Positions 1-12,718 are shown, counted from the first letter of the stretch. The stretch is DNA of 64,000 nt from Neocallimastix lanati (nom. inval.) (GCA_016946835.1 JACVTC010000142.1:1-64000), one strand, 5' to 3'. Numbers and translations: made by a program. Notes: generated by a model not told the origin, from the sequence alone.

Positions 1-3000
1 TTGGTTTGAACTTTTTATTTCCCTTATGAATGATTAAGGAACTATCAAGCCAAACTTTATCACCCTTTTTAAATTTAGGAGGTTTACATCTATACTTGTC
101 GGCCTGTTTCTTCTGGGTTTCTATAGCCATTTCAAGTTTTCTTTTAATTTCTTTATTAAATCTTGAAAATCTTTGGTAAATTCTACAGCACGAGGTACAT
201 TAATTTGCTCAGGAATTAAAGGTGAAGTTTTGGGTGAAAACCATAGTTAAGGAAGAAAGGAGAAAACCCGTAGATTCTTGAACAGCGTTGTTATAGCTAA
301 ATTCGGCAAAGCTTAGGTAGTTTTTCCAATCAGAACCCTTATAATTTGAAAAACATCTTAGATATTGTTCTACAACGGAGTTCACTCTCTCCGTCTGGCC
401 ATTGGATTGATGATGATATGGAGATGAAAGTTTGAGATCAATGTTAAGAGATTGGCAAACAGCTTCCAAAATTTTGAAGTAAACTGGGGACCTCTGTCGG
501 AAATAATTTCTTCAGGAAGGCCATGAAGTCTAAATATATGGTCAATGAAGGCAGAAGCAGTGTCAATAGCGGAAGGGAGACCATGAAAAGGGATAAGATG
601 GAACATTTTAGTTAATCTATCCACGATAACGAGAATGCATGTAAAGCCATCGGAGTCGGGTAAATCGGTAATAAAGTCCATTGAAATGGAAGACCAAGGA
701 CGTTCACTAATTTCAAGAGGGTTCAGAAAACCATAAGGTTTATGGCGTGAAGTTTTAGAGCGACAACAGACATCGCAGGATCGAACATACTTCTTGATAT
801 CAGAGGATAAAGAAGGCCACCAAAAATCACGAAAAGTAAGAGAAATAGTTTTTTTAATACCATAATGACCTGCAGTAGGAGAATCATGGCATATTTTCAT
901 AATTTGTGTACGGCAGCTTGGTGGAACATAAATACGGCTATTGAAAAGAAGAAAGCCATTGTTAAGAGAAAATTTATCAATTTGGCTATAGGGGATAGGT
1001 GGTTTTTTATTATCAAGATAAGTACATACGTCTTGATAAAAGGAGTCAGATTTATAACCAGTTAGAATTTCATTGTTAAGAGACGAGATTGAACAAACAA
1101 GAGCACAAAAATTTTCTGGACGAAGGACGGTAAAGGGAATATCTGAATCATTAGCAGAGTTAACATAATCAGGACGGCGGGAAAGAGCATCAGGTTTACC
1201 ATTAGAGGAACCGGAACGATACAGGATTTTAAAATTGAATTCTGAAAGAAATAAAGACCATCGAACAAGTCTTTGAGTCATTTTTTCAGGTTTCTTTTGA
1301 AATAAAAGGTTACGATGATCGGAGAAAATAATGAAAGGAATGTCAGAACCTTTAAGAAGATGACGCCAATTTTCTAAAGCGGAAACAATAGCCAAAAGTT
1401 CTTTGTCGTAAATTGGGTAGTTGCGTTCTGCACCTGTAAGTGATCTAGAAAAGAAAGCGACCGGGTGTAAATGATTGTCGTTTGGAGATTTCTGTGATAG
1501 GACAGCACCAATAGCAAAGTTACTAGAATCAGTTTCAACTATGAAAGGAAGTTCTCTATTAGGATAAATAAGAACTGGTGATGAGGTAAACTTTAATTTA
1601 AGAGAGTCAAAAGCAGCTTGGGCATCAGGAGACCATGAAAACTTAACATTCTTTCTTAAAAGATGATGGAGAGGATGAGCAAGTTTAGCAAAACCTTGAA
1701 TAAAACGTCTGTAAAAATTTGCTAGACCGAGAAAAGATTGAACGTCTTTTACACAAGTAGGAACGGGCCAATTTAAGATGGAGTCGACCTTTTTGGGGTC
1801 CATATAAATGCCTTCAGAGGAGATACGGTGCCCAAGGAAATCGATGTAAGGAACGAAAAATTCGCATTTTTCGAGTTTAGCATATAGTTTAGCTTTCCTG
1901 AGGCGAGTTAAAATTTCCTTGACATGCTTAACATGAGAATTGTAATCTTTAGAGAAGATAATGATGTCATCGATGTAGGCATATGCAAATTTTCCAATAA
2001 CATCTTCAAGAACATCATTAATGAAATGTTGGAAAACGGCAGGAGCGTTCTTTAGCCCAAATGGCATTACGGTGTATTCAAAGTGTCCAAAAATATAAGT
2101 AAAAGCGGTCTTGTATTCGTCGCCTTCCTTAATTCGAATGAGATTATATGCCGAGCGAAGATCTAATTTAGAAAAGATTTTTGCTTTCCCCAAATGTTCA
2201 AGCATATCTTGAATTAGTGGAAGAGGATAGGAATCTCGAATTGTGATTTCATTGAGAGGGCGGTAGTCAACTACTAATCGGAGTTCACCATTTTTTTTAA
2301 GGACAAAGAATATTGAAGCACCGGCAGGGGATTTGGATTTACGAATAAATCCTTTCTTAAGGTTTTCCTTGATATATTTCTCTAAAGCTTTTATTTCCTT
2401 ATCTGTTAAAGGATAGATAGGTCCATAATGAAGCTTTCCGTTAGCTATAATATTTATTTGACAATCATATTGACGATGAGGCGGAAGTTCTTTGGCAGAA
2501 GATTCACTAAAAACGTCTAAAAATTCAATTAATACTTTAGGAAGTTTAGATTTTAATTCAGAATATGAAATAGGATTAAGAGAAGAATTAAGCTTTGAAA
2601 TAGAATTTTTGGAAGTATCACGAGAAACAGAAAGTGAATTAGAAATTAAAGAATTAGAATTGTTAGGGATACTTTTTGATTTACAATTGGATTCATCAGT
2701 TATAACCATAAAAGAAGTACAAGGAGAAGTGTTTTGTAAATTTAAATTGTTATGAGAGGAAGTAGAATTGTGACTTTTATTGTTAGTAGTATTACGGCGA
2801 GAATTATTTTCGATAATAGGAAAAGCGGAAGGTTCTTCTGGGAATTCTGGAACATTATTTGGTAAAGAGACACAATAGGTAAGACAGTGATTAGAAACAA
2901 AAGATAAAGTATTTGTAGCAAAATCAATATGAGGGTTGTGTTCTTTGAGCCAATCGAGACCTAAAATACAAGGATAAGCAGGTAAATCTGTAACATAAAA

Positions 3001-4026
3001 TTGGGTTCTACAAAGATGATCCTTATAACGAAGATTAAGAGGTGGAGTTATACCGAAGATAGATTGACTACCACCAATACCAATGATTTTTGGTAATTGA
3101 CCATCATCATGATAAGGTAAATTATGGTCATTGCAGTAGTCGACATCAATGAGATTGAGCTTAGAACCGGAATCTATAAGAATCTTTGGCGTTAGTTCGA
3201 AAGATAATTTAAATTCTGTAGCAAGATGTTCTTGAGAGGAATTGTTTAAATTTGAGGCCTTGGCAGGAATAGATACCATGGAAATATTTTCTTTATTTTT
3301 ATTCTTCTTTGTACAATCTTTTAAACTGTGGTCTGGAGAGCCACAATAAACACAGAGATTTTCCCTTTTTCTTCTTTCCTTTTCTTGTTTAGAAAGAGGC
3401 TTATGAAAGCTGAATTTAGACTTATTTCTTTTTTGTGAATGAGCTTTATTAAATCTTTGATTTTCGTTATTGAAATGCCTTTGGTTTGAAAATTGTCTTT
3501 GAACATATAAACGAGAATCAATTCTGGAAGCAATTGTTTGCATGGCGAATAAAGTTTTTGGGCCAGGAAACATTTCAAGAATACGAGAGGCAACATTATC
3601 ATTTAAACCGGCCATAAAAGCGTCCATTTTTGCTTCTTCGTTCCATGTGGATACATCGGCATACTTGTTAAATTCTAATATGTATCCACTGACTCCTCCT
3701 ATGTTTTTTTGTTTAATTCTTCTTAGCATTTGGTTGGCTACATAGGATTCGTCATTACTCCCATAAAAAGCCTTTAATTTTCCTACAAAGGCTTAGTAGT
3801 TATGTAGACATGGGTCATTATTCTCGATCAAGGTAGCTGCCCAATTCATTGCGTTTCCATACAATCGGGAGATTATATAAATTACTTTCTTTTCATCTTC
3901 GAGGTATTGATCTGGATAGAGAGCAAATATAAGATCAATTTTAGCTAGGAAACCTTTCAAATATCTTCTGTCACCGGCAAAGCCATCTTTTAAGGTAGCA
4001 TTTTCAAAAATATTGTGTTCCTCCAT
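1..4026 (-). pseudogene. Element A: chromovirus gag-pol polyprotein, broken, cut by window edge
   Basis: Reading leftward from the ATG at 4026: a gag domain close to that of E; zinc knuckle CVYCGSPDHSLKDC (about codon 227); protease with LIDSGS and ILGLDWL (about 283); reverse transcriptase with YIDD (about 682); RNase H with ETDSS and SDHRN; integrase with an HHCC-type finger (CHDSPTAGH, CDVCC) and catalytic D, D and E (DFITDLP, SDRGPQF, SNGQTERV). Gag and pol share one frame. Breaks: an in-frame TAA at 3793-3795 (codon 78, where E has Gln), then at least four one-base deletions within the last 470 bases (near 470, 257, 227 and 149), so the integrase tail is out of frame. The window begins inside the C-terminal integrase region, so chromodomain and 3' LTR are not visible. 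A relic; its mostly open frame suggests it is not very old. Confidence 0.93.
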
Positions 4027-4455
4027 ATTTATTTGTAATTTGTAAAGAATATAAAGAAATAATATAATTGTAATTAAAAGTAATGGAAAGAATTTTGATT
4101 GACAAAGTTTTTATTTTTTGAAAAATATTAGTATTGTTAAATAAAATAATTAATTAAATTTTTGTTATTTGTGTTATTGGAACGAAAAAAGAAATAATAA
4201 AAATTTATAGGAAATTAAAAGAAAAAAAATTGTTTTATTAGAATTCGTTCCAGAAAGAAATTAGAAAAAGAAAAAAAATAAAAATCTAATAAGAATAAAT
4301 TTAATTTTAAGAAAATTTAAGCGTTCAAAAATAAGTTAGAAATAAAAGCATTTCCTGAAATTTTCCAGGTTTAATTCAAAAGGTGAAGAAATAGTATGCG
4401 CTTATTTGTCAAGTCACTCGTCTATTACGACTTGTGTACTTGAGCGCACCTCGAG

Positions 4456-4532
4456 TACTTTAAAAAAATAAAATTTTCAAAGTAGTTCAGAGCTTGCCAA
4501 CCCAATTATTGTACAAGATAAACTTACTCCGG
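4456..4532 (-). ncRNA. Leader RNA module beta of element A
   Basis: On the minus strand the order is CCGGAGTAAGTTTATC, a CTTG/CAAG stem (arms 4514-4517 and 4493-4496), GCTCTG (4488-4493), then a TACTTT/AAAGTA stem (arms 4479-4484 and 4456-4461). The same order with differently sequenced stems is found in the leaders of F (43583-43655) and G (54330-54400). Unpaired words are kept while paired words change, as expected of a selected RNA structure. Function unknown; packaging, dimerisation or translation control are possible. Confidence 0.65.
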
Positions 4533-4625
4533 AAATTTCTTCACTTCTTGTATTTGAATTAGAACCTGCTTCTAAGTCAGTACTAATTCAATTATTTCTG
4601 AATATTTTCTTAAAAAATTTTACTC

Positions 4626-4656
<31 letters not shown>

Positions 4657-5235
4657 AAAAATATTTTATTAGAAATATTATTAAGAAAAGCAATGATTAA
4701 AATTTTTAGTAAATAAAGACGCCTTACTTCGCACAAAGCTACTGACTTATCTTTATATTCTCTTTTTGAAAAACGCCTTAATTTACAAACAATTATTGTT
4801 TGCTACTGACTTATTTTTCTTAAAAAGAATACTTAAAAATTTTAAACACTAAGATATTAAGTTTTTTATTTTTAGGAGTTTTTATTGTCATGAAATGGTT
4901 CTTGACAATAAATTTAAAAATAAACACTTAAAACCTTTAAAATAAAATAAGTAAAATATTTTTACTTATATTTATTTTATTAATTATAAATTTATTATCA
5001 AAAACACATTAATTAACTTAATAAGTTAGTGTTTAATAATAATTTTATTTTATTAATAAAAACTCAAAGTATAAAATATTTTTAGAGGAAAATCTACTCC
5101 TATTTATATAAAAATTTTGATAAATAAAATAAAGAAATTTTAATGAATTAAAAATAACCAATCAAGCTATTTTTCTTAATAAAAATAAAAAATAAAATAA
5201 AAATAATAATAAAATATATTTTTTGGAAAAATAAA

Positions 5236-5289
5236 GGTTTCGAACTTGAGAAGTTCGAACTAAAGTCTTAGTTACTAACAACTAAGACA
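5236..5289 (-). other. tRNA-like A-box/B-box pair in the LTR of A
   Basis: On the minus strand TGTCTTAGTTGTTAG (A-box-like) is followed about 28 bases later by AAGTTCGAAACC (B-box-like). Order and spacing match the copies at 18939-18994, 30461-30517 and 21526-21579. The arms do not fold into a full cloverleaf, so this is not a functional tRNA gene. Confidence 0.55.
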
Positions 5290-5312
5290 TTATGCTAATT
5301 TTTATTATTTTG

Positions 5313-5777
5313 TGATACGTGACCACTATAAAAATGGTATTTAGGTAGATTCTTTAGGTTAAAGAAATACTTAAATATTATTGGTCAATAATAATTTTAT
5401 AATAATATATATAATTTTAGAATAATAATTATTAAACGGAGAATTCTTTTATTTATAAGTTTATACTTATGATAAATTAATTCATATAAATAGCTATTTT
5501 ATATTTTATTTTAGTATAGTTAAAAAGAGATATTATATATATTTGAGATAATTAATTATAATATTTATATAAGAGAGTAATAATAATAATTTATGTAATA
5601 ATTAATAATTAATAATAAATAAAGAGAACATTAAAAAGATATATTTATTACTTTATTTTGTATTATTGTATGTGTTATTTCTAATTAATATTAGAATATA
5701 TTATTTTGTCATAATTCCTTATTGTCATTGCCCATAAATAAATATTAATTTAGATACATAAATAAAATATCGTATCA
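5313..5777 (+). repeat. 5' LTR of element B
   Basis: Starts TGATACGTGACC, ends CGTATCA. AT-rich, with TATATA-like stretches; no single promoter can be chosen with confidence. Confidence 0.92.
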
Positions 5778-5781
5778 AATT

Positions 5782-5797
5782 TGGTGGAGAATCCAGG
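5782..5797 (+). other. Primer-binding site of element B
   Basis: TGGTGGAGAATCCAGG begins four bases after the LTR. Its complement ends in CCACCA as a tRNA 3' end would, implying a tRNA that begins GGAGAAT. It differs from the F/G primer site after the first nine bases. Confidence 0.7.
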
Positions 5798-6013
5798 CGT
5801 GACAATAGCAAAATAATATGAAAATAATATTAATAAAATAATACATCTACATAATAAATATATAATAAATATTATTTAGTATATATATAAAAAGAATTTA
5901 ATTAGTTTAAATTAGTTATTAATAATTATAATAGTAATAGTTATAATAATATTAAATTGAATTAGAAAATTGTAATAAAAAATATATATAAAGAATAAAT
6001 AAAATTTTTAAAG

Positions 6014-7468
6014 ATGAATGTTTTTAAGATATTAAGTACGTTACCATTATTAGAAAATTATAATAATGATATCAATGAATGGATAGAAGAATTAACCGAG
6101 TCATTTGAATTATGGGATATAAAAGAACAAGAAAGAAGATTTATTTTATGTAAAGAATGTGTAAATAAAGAAATTAGGTATGTTCTTGATGAATTAAAGG
6201 AAAAAAATAATCAGGTTCCTAGCTTAAAAGAAATAAAAATAGCCTTAGAAGAATATCTAGAAATGACATCAAGTGTAAAATATTGGAACTTAATTAATTT
6301 AAAAATTAATTCAAATGAATCAATTAGTAATTTTAATTATAAATACTTAAGAAAATATAATGATATTGATAGTAATATAAAGAAATTAATTACTGTTAAT
6401 AATTATGTTAATTCAATCAGGTCCAGAATATATCCTTGTTTAAGAATATTAGAAGAAGAAATCGAAGATATAAAAGAAGCTATCAAATATGCAGAAAAAG
6501 TTGAAAGAATTGAAAAAAAATTAAATTTAAATTTAAATAATATTTATAAGAATAATAAACAAAAATGGAATAATAATAATTTCAAAATGAATAAATCAAA
6601 TAGTAATAAAAACAATAAGAATAATAATATTATGTGCTTTAGATGTTATGAGTTAGGCCATAAAGCAATTAATTGTAGACACTCATTTAAAGAATTAGCA
6701 GAATTAGAAAGAACTGGAATTTTGGAAATAAATAAAAGAAGAAATTTTATACCTGGAATCCATAATAATTATAATTATAAATTTAATTTATATGATAGAA
6801 ATAAAAACTATAATAATTATTATCGTAGAAATTATAATTTAAATAGTAATATTACTGAAAATTATCATAATATGACTAGTTTTGGTAAAAAGCATAATGT
6901 GAATAGAGAAATTTATAGAAATAATTATAATTTAAATAATAATTTTGGTAATAATAATTATAATAATTTAAATAATTATCTATATAAAAGTAATTATGAT
7001 TTAAATAAAAATTTTGGTACCAATAACAATAACAGTAATTTAAATGAGAATATAAATAAAATAAAATGTAGAATCAGCAATAATCAGGGTATAAATTATA
7101 ATAAGCAAGGAAATAAAGATGTTAATATTGGAAATGAAATTAATTTCAACAATAATTTAAATACTAATTGTGTAGAAAATACGTTTAATTCAAATATAAA
7201 TAATATTCAGGATAATATAATTGGAAATAATATAAATAAAAACAATAATGGATATAGTAGAAACATAAATTCATTAGGAAATAATAATAGTTTTAATAAT
7301 AACAATACTAATAACAATACTAATTATACAAATAACGAAAATAAAAATGTTAATAATGTTATTGAAATAAATTATAATAAAAACAATAATAACAATAATA
7401 ACAGTAATAATAATAATAATCATAAAAAAAAAAAAAAAATAACAATAGAAAAAAAAATAAATAAATAA
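6014..7468 (+). CDS. Gag-like nucleocapsid protein of element B
   Basis: 484 residues, starting at the first ATG after the leader. Residues 1 to about 175 are helical and charged, as in retrotransposon capsid domains. One zinc knuckle, CFRCYELGHKAINC (CX2CX4HX4C, near residue 209), indicates RNA binding. From about residue 250 the chain is dominated by Asn with Tyr and Lys, ending in a Lys run. No protease DSG motif and no RT follow before the right LTR. The uninterrupted frame between near-identical LTRs argues that the protein is still, or was recently, made. Likely role: packaging of the B RNA in virus-like particles, with enzymes supplied in trans. No strong sequence likeness to the gags of A, D, E, F or G beyond the knuckle. 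Confidence 0.85.
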   Translation: MNVFKILSTLPLLENYNNDINEWIEELTESFELWDIKEQERRFILCKECVNKEIRYVLDELKEKNNQVPSLKEIKIALEEYLEMTSSVKYWNLINLKINSNESISNFNYKYLRKYNDIDSNIKKLITVNNYVNSIRSRIYPCLRILEEEIEDIKEAIKYAEKVERIEKKLNLNLNNIYKNNKQKWNNNNFKMNKSNSNKNNKNNNIMCFRCYELGHKAINCRHSFKELAELERTGILEINKRRNFIPGIHNNYNYKFNLYDRNKNYNNYYRRNYNLNSNITENYHNMTSFGKKHNVNREIYRNNYNLNNNFGNNNYNNLNNYLYKSNYDLNKNFGTNNNNSNLNENINKIKCRISNNQGINYNKQGNKDVNIGNEINFNNNLNTNCVENTFNSNINNIQDNIIGNNINKNNNGYSRNINSLGNNNSFNNNNTNNNTNYTNNENKNVNNVIEINYNKNNNNNNNSNNNNNHKKKKKITIEKKINK

Positions 7469-7599
7469 ATAATTTAATTATGATGAAGTATTAATAAATA
7501 AATAATTATATATATATAACAATAATTTAAATTAAATTAATTCGAAATTTCAAGATTTCGAATTTCAAAAATTAAAATAATCATTAATTCAAAAATTTA

Positions 7600-7600
7600 A

Positions 7601-7642
<42 letters not shown>

Positions 7643-7748
7643 CCAATAATTAAATTTTAATAAACAAAAAAAAAAAAAAAAAAAAAAAAATTTATTATAT
7701 TGTTATTGAGACTTCAGGGGACGAAGTCTAATTTAAGTGGGGGCGTCT
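7600..7748 (+). other. Poly-A tracts and polypurine tract of element B
   Basis: Two long A runs lie at about 7607-7633 and 7669-7690. The 3' interior then ends with AGTGGGGGCGTCT directly before the right LTR (7749), the expected plus-strand primer. The stretch before it resembles the tail of B2 at 41850-41895. Confidence 0.75.
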
Positions 7749-8213
7749 TGATACGTGACCACTATAAAAATGGTATTTAGGTAGATTCTTTAGGTTAAAG
7801 AAATACTTAAATATTATTGGTCAATAATAATTTTATAATAATATATATAATTTTAGAATAATAATTATTAAACGGAGAATTCTTTTATTTATAAGTTTAT
7901 ACTTATGATAAATTAATTCATATAAATAGCTATTTTATATTTTATTTTAGTATAGTTAAAAAGAGATATTATATATATTTGAGATAATTAATTATAATAT
8001 TTATATAAGAGAGTAATAATAATAATTTATGTAATAATTAATAATTAATAATAAATAAAGAGAACATTAAAAAGATATATTTATTACTTTATTTTGTATT
8101 ATTGTATGTGTTATTTCTAATTAATATTAGAATATATTATTTTGTCATAATTCCTTATTGTCATTGCCCATAAATAAATATTAATTTAGATACATAAATA
8201 AAATACCGTATCA
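7749..8213 (+). repeat. 3' LTR of element B
   Basis: 465 bp, practically identical to 5313-5777, followed by the TTTG target duplication. Confidence 0.92.
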
Positions 8214-10690
8214 TTTGGTATGGTTCATATAATTTTAGGAATATAATAATAATTAACACAAATAATAAAATTACAATAAAAAAAATAATTTGTTTTAAAA
8301 TCAATATTTATTTATTTAAATTTATAAAAGAAAAATAATAATATAATTATTTATTTAATAAAAAGAAAGTTATTGATTATATTTTATTTCACTAAAATTA
8401 CATGTATTTATATTTTTTTTATCAAATTAAAATTTGTAAAGCCTAACTATTTTTTTAATAAACTAATTACTAATTATTTTTATAAATAAAACATTTAAAT
8501 TGAAATTGAATTATTATTTTAGTTAATAATATTATTGTTATAAATAGTAGTTATATATTATTGAATTATTAATTATTTAATAATAGTTTAATACTAATAT
8601 ATATAAAATAAAAATAAAGAGATTATACAGAATATTTTATTGTGGTTTAGTTAAATTTAGTAATTAAAAATAAATTTATATTGATAACGAAAATTTTAAT
8701 AACTAATTAAATAGATTTGATTATTTTCAATATAACATAATACAAAAGAAATATAATATTAATATATTAAGTGGGCAAGGACAATATTCTTGGCTAAAGA
8801 TTTTTAATACATTATAATGGAATCGGATCGATAATTCAAAAAGGAATTATAAGTTAATTAGTGATTTATTAACTTAAGATTTCTATTTAGTAATATTTGA
8901 AGAATATTGGAAAGTTCCAATTATATAGAATAGAATAATCTATAAGGTTAGAATAATTTATATTATTCTAGCACAATTAGTATTATTTGTTCATTCTGTA
9001 TTAATTTGATAAATTTTAGAAATTATCTTAATTTTAATATAGAATTAAAAAGTGATAATTTCAATTTATTTTAATAATAACTATATAAGTTATTTATGAA
9101 TTAAAAATGTTTTATTAAAAATAACACTAAAAATTTGGTTTATTAGAACACTTGTTTTCTAATATTTTATTTTATAAATCTTTTATTAAAATTTATTAAA
9201 CATTACAAAATTTAAAGTGATTATTAAAATTATAAAATTAATTAATAATAATAATAATAATAATATTTACATGAAATATTTACAAGTATTTATATTTTTC
9301 TTTAAAATTAAACTATTTATAATTTATAAATAAAAAGAATAATTAAATAAAATAAAAGTAATAAAATTAATAATAAAATAAATATTTAATAATAAAATAA
9401 ATAAATTTGTTTATTATAAAAATAATTAAAAATATTTTGTTATTTAAATTAATAAATTTTGTTATTATAAAATTATTATTTAATTATAAAATTAATTATA
9501 AAAATTATTATAAAACTAATTATTAAAACTAATTATTTTATTTTAAATTTAATCTTAATATTTTTATTTTGAAAAATATATAATATTTCTTTCATATCTG
9601 AGTATTAATGTAATTTTTAAGTGTAATTTATTTGTTTTAATTAATTAATTAATTAATTTTTTTTTATTTTATTAAATTATTATTAAACTTGGCTAAGGTT
9701 AGTTTTGATTTTATGTATAATAAATTTTCAAGATTTATTAATTTTGTTATTTATCAGATTCATGTTACGGAACAAATAAAATAATTAAAATTATATATAA
9801 TTATTAAAGATTAAAAATTATTAATATTAGTGGAATTAAATAATTAATATTAAAATATTAAAATAATTATAAATTTAGTTATAATAAATTAGAAAATGTA
9901 TTAATTATTATCTTTATTTAATATTGTAATACTTAATAATATTTTAATAGTTTATTATATTTTATTATTAAATTTTTATTATTAAATTTTTATTATTAAA
10001 TTTTTATTATTAAATTTTTATTATTAAATTTTTATTATTAAATTTTTATTATTAAATTTTTATTATTAAATTTTTATTATTAAATTTTTATTATTAAATT
10101 TTTATTCTAATCCAATCAAATAACTATTCTAAATGTATAAAAAGAACAAAGTAGTACAATACTTTAGTTCTCTCTCTTTTTTCTTACAACTTTATTATTA
10201 TATTATTCTTTTGATATTTTCGAGTTTAAATGATAAATTTAGATAGTTAAGTTAAAATAAAATTAGTTTAAATAATTAAATTTAAATAGTTTAAATAATA
10301 AATTAGTATAGTTTAAATAATAAAGTTAGAATAGATTAAATAATAAAAATAAAATAGTTTATTTTAAATAAAGTTAGAATTAAAAATAATTTAAGTTTTG
10401 TATTAAGTGTTTAAAGGTTTTTAGTGTTTGGTTAATAGTTTTAATAATTATAGTTGTTAGTTAAATTATTTATATTAGGTTATATTAATTTTGAATAATT
10501 TATTTTAGTTTAAATTGTTTAGTATTTAGATTTTTAAATTAGAATAATAGATTAGAATAATAGAATAGAATTTAAAATTTTCTTTAATTATTAGAATATA
10601 TTATTTTATGATAAAAATTCTTCAGTTCTGTACCATTCATTACACTTATATGTAAAATGTTCCTTATGGAGCAGATTACAATTACAAAAA
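8214..10690. other. Non-coding AT-rich DNA with LTR relics
   Basis: No open frame of note. The start should be the outer part of A's 5' LTR, displaced by B. The rest is AT-only DNA with LTR-like words. A possible promoter, TGTATAAAAAG, lies at about 10134 after the 14-bp tandem repeat. No complete element could be delimited. Confidence 0.5.
9961..10106. repeat. 14-bp tandem repeat, about 10 copies
   Basis: The unit AAATTTTTATTATT repeats with almost no variation for about 146 bp. It lies just upstream of a TATA-like box, so it may be an LTR U3 repeat. It is not a CRISPR: there are no spacers. Confidence 0.85.
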
Positions 10691-11300
10691 TGTTAAGATA
10701 ATAACTGAATTTCAATTCAATTTCAATTTCGATAATTCAGTTATTTGAATTTCAATATTAATAAATAATAATAATATAATAATTATTATTAAATTAACTT
10801 TATTAAAATATTTAGGAATTAGTCTAGGCCAACTAATTACTAAATATTATTAATATATTGAATTTAATATATATTAAATAATGTAAACACGTGATTGTCA
10901 TATTAAATTAATTTCTACATATTATATTTTAATTATAAAATATAATATTTAGCAATATTTGATTCTTATATTTTATTTATATTAAATATTTATATTATTA
11001 TCTAACTTTATATTATCAATATCAAACTTATATTAATACTATCACATATTCATATTAATAATTAATATCTTAATAATTAATTATTTTATATAAATACATG
11101 TTTAAATCTTTTGATTAATCCTTTGTAGGATTATTGTAATTTAAATTATAGTAATAATTATATAAAATAATAATGTAATAAAATATTATTAAGATTAAAT
11201 AAAATTTATATTTTAAATAAAAACTTAATTATAAAATTTACTAATAACATATGTTTTAAATAAGAGTAAAATTAAGTTATTAATTAATTGCTATAATTTG
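10691..11300 (+). repeat. LTR relic, family X
   Basis: Starts TGTTAAGATAATAACTG. A truncated second copy begins at about 39062 with the same run of words (GGAATTAGTCTAG, AACACGTGATTGTCAT). The right end is uncertain. Confidence 0.45.
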
Positions 11301-11352
11301 GCATCTTGACCTAATCGTTAAGACCAAATTACCTAAAAACTTTGACAAAAAA

Positions 11353-12056
11353 TGTTGAAATTATAACTGAATTGAAATCTCAATTTCAGTTATTTACATT
11401 TCAATAATTAAAAATATTATTTATTTAATTATAAATAATATATATATTTAAATAATTAATAATTAATATAAATTCTTGTTTAATATTTAAAGGGTTATCT
11501 TAGGCCTAATAATTCTGAGAATATTAATAAATAAGGTTTATATTAATAATTAATTTCAATGATACTTTTTACGTCACGTGTATTTTATTTATATTATGTT
11601 TTTATATATGTTTACAACATATCTATATTAAATTCAATTATTCAAATTAATTATATAATTAAATTTATCCTTATATTTTATTATTATTTATATTATTATT
11701 ATCTTATAATTAAATATTATTATTATGTAACTTACAAAGTATAAAAGAAAGATGTAAAAATCTATCTTTTATGTTCTTTGTAAGGTTATTGTAAAATTAC
11801 CTTAATAGTAATATATTATAGATATTTTATTATTAAATAAAATCAATAAATTTAAAATCAAATTAATTTGATAATTCTAATTATCAAAGTTTATTATAAA
11901 TAAATTTTTATTAAACTAAACATTTAAATATTTATTATTATTATTATATATCTATATAGTATATTACTATATAGACATATCGACTTAGTGAATATTTTTA
12001 TTAAAACATATTATTTTATTTAAATTTAAATTATAAATTATATCAAAATCTTAACA
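11353..12056. repeat. Solo LTR, family T (copy 3)
   Basis: Starts TGTTGAAATTATAACTG, ends TCTTAACA, and is flanked by AAAAA on both sides (weak evidence, since the site is A-rich). Related to the copies at 19935-20675 and 52339-53073 through shared words such as TTAGGCCTA and ACTTACAAAGTATAAAAG. Confidence 0.65.
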
Positions 12057-12718
12057 AAAAAAACAAAAACAACACTATTAATAATAATACTCAAATGAAA
12101 TTTATTTTATTAAAAAAAAATCTTTTATTAATCTCTTTATTATAAAAATTCTTTTTATTAGTTATTAACTGCAAAATAGTTAATAACAACTACATTTTTT
12201 TTAATAGAATAATTTTACATGTACTTATATTTTTTCTTAATAATATTATAATATACTATTTCTATTTATTTAAACATATATTCAATATAAAATAAACAAA
12301 AACTAATCTAAAATTAAATAAAGTTATAAAAAACTAAAACTAATTCAATAAGCTTTTTATTCAATTTGTTTTGACTCAAAATGAATAAGTTCTTATTTAT
12401 TATTTATTTATTATTTTTTTATTATTAATACTATTAATTATATATTACTATTTAATTTTTATGATTATTAAACTAAACTAAAATTAAACTAAACTAAAAT
12501 TTAAGTTATTTAAAAATTGATCATATTTTTTTTAAATTTATATATTATAAAAAATATAAAGTTATTATTAATTTTTATAAATCAATTAATTTCATAAATT
12601 AATATATTTTACATAATTTAATGCATTAGCATTATTTTGTAAACGTGAATTACATTAAATAATTTAATGTTCAAAACAAATTAATTAATGTACTAAAGAT
12701 ATTGATCATATCTTTACA
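12057..12718 (-). repeat. 3' LTR of element P (partial)
   Basis: On the minus strand the P coding end (12783) is followed by a purine-rich stretch, AAAGGGCGAGAT, and then TGTAAAGATATG, the LTR start at 12718. The sequence resembles the M and K families. The far end is broken by the T copy at 11353-12056. Confidence 0.6.

Larger units (their letters stand above)
4027..5312 (-). other. Leader and inner part of 5' LTR of element A
   Basis: No gene. On the minus strand this lies just upstream of the A gag ATG. From the LTR side it holds a tRNA-like sequence (5236-5289), AT-rich DNA with an ATT microsatellite (about 4621-4655), a GC-richer folded module (4456-4532) and a motif at 4343-4366 that recurs in the F leader (43741-43766). 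The 13-base direct repeat GCTACTGACTTAT occurs at about 4738 and 4802. The LTR/leader border cannot be placed, because no clear CA end plus primer-binding site was found. Element B is inserted at 5313, so the LTR start lies beyond 8213. Confidence 0.6.
5313..8213 (+). mobile_element. Element B: complete gag-only LTR retrotransposon (TR-GAG type)
   Basis: Two 465-bp direct LTRs (5313-5777 and 7749-8213) begin TGATACGTGACC and end CGTATCA; I noticed one difference (ATATCG versus ATACCG near the end). The four bases TTTG flank both sides (5309-5312 and 8214-8217), so this looks like one clean insertion event. The 1971-bp interior holds a primer-binding site, one gag ORF and a polypurine tract, but no protease, RT or integrase. 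It must use the enzymes of another element. It sits inside the 5' LTR of element A. Confidence 0.93.

Noticed and set aside
2492-2755. Open frames antisense to gag-pol, such as 865-1065, 2492-2755 and 47620-47823.
   Set aside because: They mirror conserved domains on the other strand, with no support of their own.
11559-11744. 61-codon hydrophobic frame in the plus strand.
   Set aside because: Ile/Tyr/Leu-rich translation of AT-only DNA within a T-family LTR.
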